Shown here: one piece after another, positions 59,381 to 64,000 of the stretch
Layout: every line of letters starts with the position of its first letter
How positions within the stretch are numbered: the stretch's first letter is position 1
Assembly: GCA_964577375.1 (NCBI GenBank)
Contig: CAZNYW010000015.1
Coordinates: forward strand, 1-64,000
DNA length: 64,000 nucleotides
From: DATKUC01 sp964577375
GTDB lineage: Bacteria; Spirochaetota; Spirochaetia; DSM-27196; DATKUC01
Direction of reading: 5' to 3'
Made by a program: the position numbers and the translations under genes
Notes under the pieces: generated by a model
Databases searched by the model: none
What the model saw: only the letters and a program-made list of their open reading frames with translations
What the model was told of the DNA's origin: nothing

Positions 59381-60151
59381 ATGGATGCGCAACGAAATGA
59401 GAGCCGTCTTGCCGTCGCAGCGGTCAAGGTACCGCAGATCACACTTCTGTTCTGGATCATCAAGCTTCTATCTACTGCAATGGGAGAATCGACCTCCGAC
59501 TATCTTGTTTTTCACGTTAATCCCTATGCAGCAGTGATTCTCGGAACTATTGGCCTGGCGGTCGCGTTTGTGCTTCAGCTTCGCGCCCGGCGCTACATTG
59601 CGTGGATCTACTGGCTTACGGTGGTGATGGTTGCCGTTTTCGGAACGATGGCCGCCGACGTGGCGCACGTCGTCATCGGGATTCCCTACGTTGTGTCGAC
59701 GCTCGCTTTTGCCGTTGTGCTGGCCGCCGTTTTCGTTGTCTGGTATGTCAGCGAGCGAACGCTGTCCTTTCACACGGTCTATTCGGGTCGCCGCGAGCTC
59801 TTCTACTGGGCAACCGTCATGGCGACCTTTGCGCTCGGCACAGCCGCCGGCGACATGACAGCTTCCAGTCTCAGGCTGGGCTACTTTCCGTCGCTCGCTC
59901 TCTTCACCCTCTTCTTCGCGCTCCCGCTCCTGGCGCGGCGTCTCTTCGGCGTCAACGAGATAGCAACCTTCTGGTTCGCCTACGTTGTCACACGGCCGCT
60001 CGGCGCCTCCTTTGCCGACTGGGCAGGGAAGCCTGTTCTCGGCGGCCTCGGACTCGGCGACGGAAAGATAGCGCTCGTCCTCGCCGTGCTGATCGTCCTG
60101 TTCGTCGCCTACCTTTCGAGACGGCGGCGGGCAGACCAGCCTGGAACCTGA
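59381..60151 (+). CDS. COG4705-like multi-helix membrane protein
   Basis: About 256 residues, seven to eight membrane helices in internal repeats, each with a small-residue/acidic turn (IIKLLSTAMGESTSDYLVF; FALGTAAGDMTASSL; VTRPLGASFADWAGKP). This repeat matches the COG4705 group of uncharacterised membrane proteins. The start is uncertain (ATG 59381 or 59312), as neither has a good ribosome site. Possibly a transporter. Confidence 0.72.
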   Translation: MDAQRNESRLAVAAVKVPQITLLFWIIKLLSTAMGESTSDYLVFHVNPYAAVILGTIGLAVAFVLQLRARRYIAWIYWLTVVMVAVFGTMAADVAHVVIGIPYVVSTLAFAVVLAAVFVVWYVSERTLSFHTVYSGRRELFYWATVMATFALGTAAGDMTASSLRLGYFPSLALFTLFFALPLLARRLFGVNEIATFWFAYVVTRPLGASFADWAGKPVLGGLGLGDGKIALVLAVLIVLFVAYLSRRRRADQPGT

Positions 60152-60456
60152 GGTCGGCTGCCCAAGGCCGGCCACTGACGGACACACTCACGGCCGGTGA
60201 ACCCGGCCGCACCTGCCGCAAATTGCGCCGTATCTGCAGTGCCGCCAGCTGCTTCGCTGCGATAGAGAAGCGGCCGAAGGTCGATCCGCTCCGCTTTGTC
60301 CAAGAGAATCGGCTGCGCATCGATGACTTGATTGTGCGTCCTGCTCTGGGGCGGGAGCACGGCCATCCAATCATCTGTTTCCCGGCGAGTGATTGAAATG
60401 AGCGTTGGTTTTCGGAGTAACTTCATGCGTAATCGCTTGTCGTCCATTTCCTGCGA
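60152..60456. other. Gene-free stretch of 305 bp
   Basis: Between the COG4705-like gene (+) and the convergent glycosyltransferase gene (-). I find no gene, promoter or terminator I can defend. A plus-strand stretch at 60292-60340 (LRFVQENRLRIDDLIV) faintly recalls the start of HemB but is too short to call. Confidence 0.5.
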
Positions 60457-61998
60457 CTATTGGAATGACCTTACACTGCTCCATATTGTTTCCGGAGGAA
60501 CTTTTGGATTTCTACATACGAAGATATAGAAGCGGTTCGATCCAACATATTCGCGCTTCGAAACCGCCTTCTGGTCACACTTTTCAAAAAAGACGGCCAT
60601 GTTGTTCGTTCTGTCTGTCACGATGATCATGACATCCCAGGAATATCCGGGCCCCCAATGATAATACGTGAGTGCCCCGCTGACTGCGTGGGGAAGCCCG
60701 TACCGGGGACCAAACTGGTCTATTGCTCCTGCCGCTGCGTATGACGCCACATAGACCCCGGCCACTGCCTGGTCCTTCGGAGGGAGCGCACCATATACGT
60801 CGGCGACGTCGCGAACCAGATCATCCCATCCGACACGACCGCTGAGGAAAATCGGGGGATCATTCCTGCTGTTCTTGAACTCCCTGAGCGGCTCATACAG
60901 TGACCGAAAGGGACGGATAGAGGCTGCCAGATTATCCCAAGGGATAACAGGCAGGGAAAACGAAATATTGACTGCTCCAATCACCAGCAGATAAACCATG
61001 ACGGCGGCTCTCACCCAATTCTTCCAGCGCAATTCCCTGGTCAGCTCTTCCACGTATACAGCGCCCGCGGCTGCGAGTGGTATGAATAGCTCGATGATCA
61101 TTCGCGCAGTTGCGTGAAGCTGGAACAGCAGCGCAAGAGTGCCAAGCAGCAACAGGCCCAAGAAAGCGTAGCTGACACCGTTGAATCGGCGGAAGATTCG
61201 GTACAGTCCGATCAACCAGAAGGGATAGAGCAATGGACTCACGTAGATCCCCACGTTTGTAACGTATTGCAGAAGGGAAGCGTGATATACCCGCGACGAT
61301 TCATACTCCTTCCAGAATTCAGGCGTCGGCCAGTGATTTGTGATTTGCCAGATAATGTATGGTGAGACAAGAGCAAGAAAGAGGGTCAGTGCCAACCAGG
61401 GCCACGGTGTGACCAAATCCTTCCGATATTTCGAGGCAAGAAGCGCGGCCAGAAATCCCGGACCGAGGAACAGGACGGTCGCCTTCGTCATGCAGGCGAC
61501 TCCAGCGACCAGTCCCAACATTATCCACAGCCCTTTTTGTCCGGTCCGCAGGAACCGGACCACGCAGTACAGGAAGGCCGCCAGACACAACTGGTCAATA
61601 CTGTCGTAACAAAAAACGGAATCTGCCATCAGCCAACCAGGAACGATGATGAACACAAGAGCCGTCAGCGCCACGGCGAAGGCTTGTCCACCCAGCTCTT
61701 TCGCAATCATACACGCGAAAACCAGGGTGAATGATCCGGCGAGCGCCGGGACGATGTGACTCGCAAACAGTGAGCCCCCGAACAACAATCGGCTGAGGGC
61801 CACCAAAGCGGGTACGAGTGGCGGCAGATCCACGTAGCCAAACGCGAGGTGTCGACTTAACGCATTGGTATACAGCTCGTCGAAGAAGAAGCCATAACCG
61901 GGAGCAATGTACATGTGCAGCAAAAAAACGGCGGTCGCGCCGACTATGACTACCAGTGAGACTCTTTGGTAAGTAAACCGTTTGCCACCGATCTGCAT
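60457..61998 (-). CDS. ArnT-like / GT39-family membrane glycosyltransferase
   Basis: About 513 residues, 10-12 membrane helices. The first loop carries GYGFFFDELYTNALSRHLAFGYVD-like sequence with the acidic D-E pair typical of GT-C enzymes, followed by DLPPLVPALVALSR. The enzyme would transfer a sugar from a polyprenyl phosphate outside the inner membrane. The ATG at 61998 has GAGGG 6 nt before it; two upstream ATGs have none. GC content is visibly lower than that of its neighbours, which suggests acquisition by transfer. Confidence 0.82.
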   Translation of the reverse strand: MQIGGKRFTYQRVSLVVIVGATAVFLLHMYIAPGYGFFFDELYTNALSRHLAFGYVDLPPLVPALVALSRLLFGGSLFASHIVPALAGSFTLVFACMIAKELGGQAFAVALTALVFIIVPGWLMADSVFCYDSIDQLCLAAFLYCVVRFLRTGQKGLWIMLGLVAGVACMTKATVLFLGPGFLAALLASKYRKDLVTPWPWLALTLFLALVSPYIIWQITNHWPTPEFWKEYESSRVYHASLLQYVTNVGIYVSPLLYPFWLIGLYRIFRRFNGVSYAFLGLLLLGTLALLFQLHATARMIIELFIPLAAAGAVYVEELTRELRWKNWVRAAVMVYLLVIGAVNISFSLPVIPWDNLAASIRPFRSLYEPLREFKNSRNDPPIFLSGRVGWDDLVRDVADVYGALPPKDQAVAGVYVASYAAAGAIDQFGPRYGLPHAVSGALTYYHWGPGYSWDVMIIVTDRTNNMAVFFEKCDQKAVSKREYVGSNRFYIFVCRNPKVPPETIWSSVRSFQ

Positions 61999-62161
61999 GC
62001 GATCCCTCACTGACTTTCCGGCAATTCTCATGCGACAACTGTCTTGGTGATGCTCCATATTCTAGTGGATCGGGGAAGAATTATCAAAAGCGCATCCGGC
62101 AGCGAAGCAACTCTCCGGCCGGCTTGAAGAATGGTCTGAACGCTTGTAGGATCATTCTCGC

Positions 62162-62791
62162 ATGAACAGAACATCGAAGCCCCCGGAAGAGAGAAGGGGT
62201 GAGATAGTAGCGGCCGCCCGGAAGCTGTTTCTCGAGAACGGTTTTGGAGCCGTTCCGGTGAGCCGAATCCTTCGTTCCATCGGAGTGTCTCAAGGCACAT
62301 TCTACTACTACTTCCCCACCAAAGAAGCGGCGCTCGACGCGGCCCACGACAACTGGCCTGCGGAACTGATTCTGGATCAGGAAGTAAGCGAGGTGGTCGT
62401 CGCCGATCTTGACGGCGATGGAGTCGACGAACTGGTCACAATCGAGCCGTTTCACGGAAACCGGCTCTTCGTGTACCGGGAGACGGCCGGATCCTGGACA
62501 CGGATTTTCGAGCATCTCCTTCAATATGGTCACGGCGTTTGCGCCGGCGTCGTTGCAGGGAAGAAGGTCCTGGTGGTCGGGAATCGTTCCGGAAACAGGG
62601 ACCTGGAGATTCTGGTGCCGTCGACGGGTGACAGTTTGACGCTCAACCGCCATGTTGTCGCCGAAGGTGTCGGCGCGGCAAATGTCGCACTGCTTGACTA
62701 CGCGGGTGAAAGCTGGATCATAGCGACAAATCAGGCCGACTCGGAAGTTGCAGTCTATCGGATTGATGATCTGCAGGAAGAGGATGACTGA
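62162..62791 (+). CDS. Chimera: TetR DNA-binding domain joined to an FG-GAP/VCBS-like region
   Basis: 209 residues in one open frame. Residues 10-60 are a normal TetR HTH (AAARKLFLENGFGA; SRILRSIGVSQGTFYYYFPTKEAAL). From about 65 the sequence changes to a beta-propeller type with the calcium-loop motif ADLDGDGVDEL, then two more blade-like segments (VVAGKKVLVVGNRSGNRDLE; WIIATNQADSEVAVYRID). The all-helical TetR ligand domain is absent, and the propeller part is only the last third of the usual length. Either a deletion fused two genes or this is a new regulator type. Confidence 0.65.
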   Translation: MNRTSKPPEERRGEIVAAARKLFLENGFGAVPVSRILRSIGVSQGTFYYYFPTKEAALDAAHDNWPAELILDQEVSEVVVADLDGDGVDELVTIEPFHGNRLFVYRETAGSWTRIFEHLLQYGHGVCAGVVAGKKVLVVGNRSGNRDLEILVPSTGDSLTLNRHVVAEGVGAANVALLDYAGESWIIATNQADSEVAVYRIDDLQEEDD

Positions 62792-63040
62792 TAGGTTCAC
62801 GGCTGCGGGCGGCATTGCGCGGATCGGGCATCAATGCGGGAGGCGGAACAGTCGCGCAGGCACAATACAGGATGGAACTCCGGGTCGACAGTCTTCGTAC
62901 TGTACTCACGGAGAATCGCGCCTGCCGGCGCTCGGCCGGTTCGAATAGCGGATGCAGATCGGCCACCGGTACCGGTATCCAACAGGAGCCGGCTCAGAAC
63001 CCAGTCCGCCGTCGGGAGCTGAGCGCGGGAGTAACCTTTC
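62792..63040. other. Intergenic stretch, no recognised gene
   Basis: 249 bp with open frames on both strands but no recognised protein, terminator or promoter. A plus-strand frame with VFVLYSRRIAPAG and RPVRIADADRPPVP might be another gene remnant; it cannot be assigned. Confidence 0.4.
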
Positions 63041-64000
63041 ATGATGGGTCCGTCGATTGAATTGTCCGTAGTGGCCGACGATATAACTGGATCGCTCGAC
63101 ACGGGGGTGCAGTTCGCGCTCGCCGAGTTTGCCGTCCGGGTTTCGGTCTGGCCAACGTTTCCCGAGACCGGTCCGTCGCAAATCATCGTGATGGATACCG
63201 AATCACGCCATCTTCCTGCGGGCGAGGCAGGACGCCGGGTTGAGGGCGCGGTGCGCTTCGCCCGTGAAAGGAACGCCCGCCTGCTCTACAAGAAGGTAGA
63301 TTCCACGCTCAGAGGCAACGTAGGTGCTGAGTTGGAGGCGACGCTTGCTGCCTCCGGCCGGGACCAGATTGCGTTTGCTCCCGCGTATCCCCGGATGGGA
63401 CGCACAACTTCGGACGGAATCCAGCTGGTGAATGGGATGCCAATCCACCAGAGTCCGTTTGGCCGAGACGCTTTGGATCCGGTGCGGACAAGCAACATCG
63501 CAGAAATCATTGCAGCGCAATCACGACTCTCCGTCGCAGTCCTCCGAACGCCGGAGAAGGCAAAGGCGGTGAACGCGCGAATCGTAGTACTCGATGCGAG
63601 CTCAGACAGAGAGCTTCGCGAGGCAGCCCGAATCCTCTTCCCGCAGTGCGATCGTTGGGTCCTGGCCGGCTCCGCCGGTTTCGCAAACGCAATCAGTCGA
63701 GAGTTGGCCGAGCTTTACAGCCAGCGGTCAAACGTTCGCGCTGCGTCCGCGGATGGAAGACCCGGCATTCCGACCCTCGCGGGAGCTGCACAAGGCTGGC
63801 GCGGCACCGACGGCGACCGACGTAGGGTGCTCGTCGTCAACGGCAGCGTCAATCCGGTCTCCGCCGCTCAGGAAGACTACTCAGCTGAACGTGGAATTCC
63901 GTTGATCTCTGCGGCACGTCACGATACGACGATAAGCGATTCAACGGCTCCGGCAGATCGCATGGAGCTGTTGCGCAGGGCGCACGAAGGCTTCGCCCGA
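63041..64000 (+). CDS. Four-carbon acid sugar kinase family protein (OtnK/DUF1537-like), partial
   Basis: 320 codons are visible and the frame runs off the window. The family start SVVADDITGSLDTGVQFA (ADD-TG-D motif), then KKVDSTLRGNVGAELEA, ILFPQCDRWVLAGSAGFA and VLVVNGSVNPVSAAQ follow the order seen in these ATP-dependent kinases of threonate/erythronate-type acids. The start may be the ATG at 63041 or the next at 63044; GGGAG lies 9-12 nt upstream. No isomerase or dehydrogenase partner is seen before the edge. Confidence 0.85.
   Translation, partial: MMGPSIELSVVADDITGSLDTGVQFALAEFAVRVSVWPTFPETGPSQIIVMDTESRHLPAGEAGRRVEGAVRFARERNARLLYKKVDSTLRGNVGAELEATLAASGRDQIAFAPAYPRMGRTTSDGIQLVNGMPIHQSPFGRDALDPVRTSNIAEIIAAQSRLSVAVLRTPEKAKAVNARIVVLDASSDRELREAARILFPQCDRWVLAGSAGFANAISRELAELYSQRSNVRAASADGRPGIPTLAGAAQGWRGTDGDRRRVLVVNGSVNPVSAAQEDYSAERGIPLISAARHDTTISDSTAPADRMELLRRAHEGFAR

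Noticed and set aside
57871..59463. 530-codon minus-strand frame across the fragment zone
   Set aside because: It passes through different real frames (kinase remnant, complements of YCII and GpsA remnants); only short pieces make sense.
60241..60396. Possible HemB N-terminal remnant (VQENRLRIDDLI)
   Set aside because: Only about 15 residues agree, with no start or further homology; it may be chance.
1..64000. CRISPR arrays, rRNA, intact insertion sequences, prophage genes
   Set aside because: No regularly spaced repeats, no transposase or phage proteins and no rRNA segments were found on reading both strands.

Overview
The window looks like chromosomal DNA of a GC-rich (roughly 60 % by eye) free-living spirochaete. 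This is an inference. It rests on the N-termini of the sugar-binding proteins, where the signal peptide is followed by a Gly/Lys-Glu-rich stretch (AGGRKE, FAKGASE) as in Spirochaeta/Treponema-type binding proteins, on two CUT1 sugar importers without their own ATPase, and on chemotaxis, response-regulator and HD-GYP genes mixed with sugar catabolism. There is no rRNA, tRNA, CRISPR array or phage block that I can support.

Layout. 1-2151: a decayed membrane histidine kinase gene followed by an intact response regulator. 2114-4508 (-): an ABC-2 type exporter pair. 4604-10199 (+): a ROK repressor with a palindromic operator on its promoter, a sugar ABC importer and a predicted beta-propeller enzyme. 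10223-13093 (-): an FMN riboswitch driving an importer whose ATPase and permease are fused, plus its binding protein; this is a likely riboflavin uptake system. 13099-15222 (-): a SARP/TPR regulator with a locally shifted reading frame. 15352-18949: an ankyrin protein and an M16 peptidase lipoprotein. 18984-21395: a UbiE-like / methyltransferase / UbiA-like operon. 21442-21915: an RRM protein with a structured 5' leader. 22044-25832: an FGGY kinase, a TetR regulator and GlpD. 25960-28979: a LysR gene divergent from leuCD. 28976-32564 (-): a CheY-like protein, then a PadR-EmrB-EmrA efflux operon. 32729-32840: a candidate small RNA. 32847-34787 (-): a chemoreceptor. 35004-43641: an AraC sensor-regulator, sugar importer, GH2 glucuronidase-like enzyme and DUF2264 protein, forming a glycan uptake and cleavage locus. 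43628-49781: a sugar isomerase, hydroxyacid dehydrogenase, amino-acid-type binding protein, hydrolase, aldo/keto reductase, nitrilase and OsmC. 50130-55562: envelope proteins, HD-GYP and a tocopherol-cyclase-like protein. 55638-59247: an ArsR/SRPBCC operon with two matched operators, followed by a zone of broken genes. 59381-64000: membrane proteins, a lower-GC glycosyltransferase, a TetR/FG-GAP chimera and the start of a four-carbon acid sugar kinase gene.

Shared themes. Several promoters can be read directly as TTGACA-like and TATAAT-like hexamers 16-18 bp apart, often overlapped by perfect dyads beside a local regulator (ROK, TetR, LysR, PadR, ArsR). A 135-136 bp repeat with terminal inverted repeats occurs twice and perhaps a third time at the left edge. 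Gene decay is visible at both ends of the window. The most interesting items are the FMN-riboswitch importer with fused subunits, the small RNA candidate, the repeat whose hairpin is kept by G-U pairs, the paired GCAAC-N6-GTTGC operators and the TetR/FG-GAP chimera.
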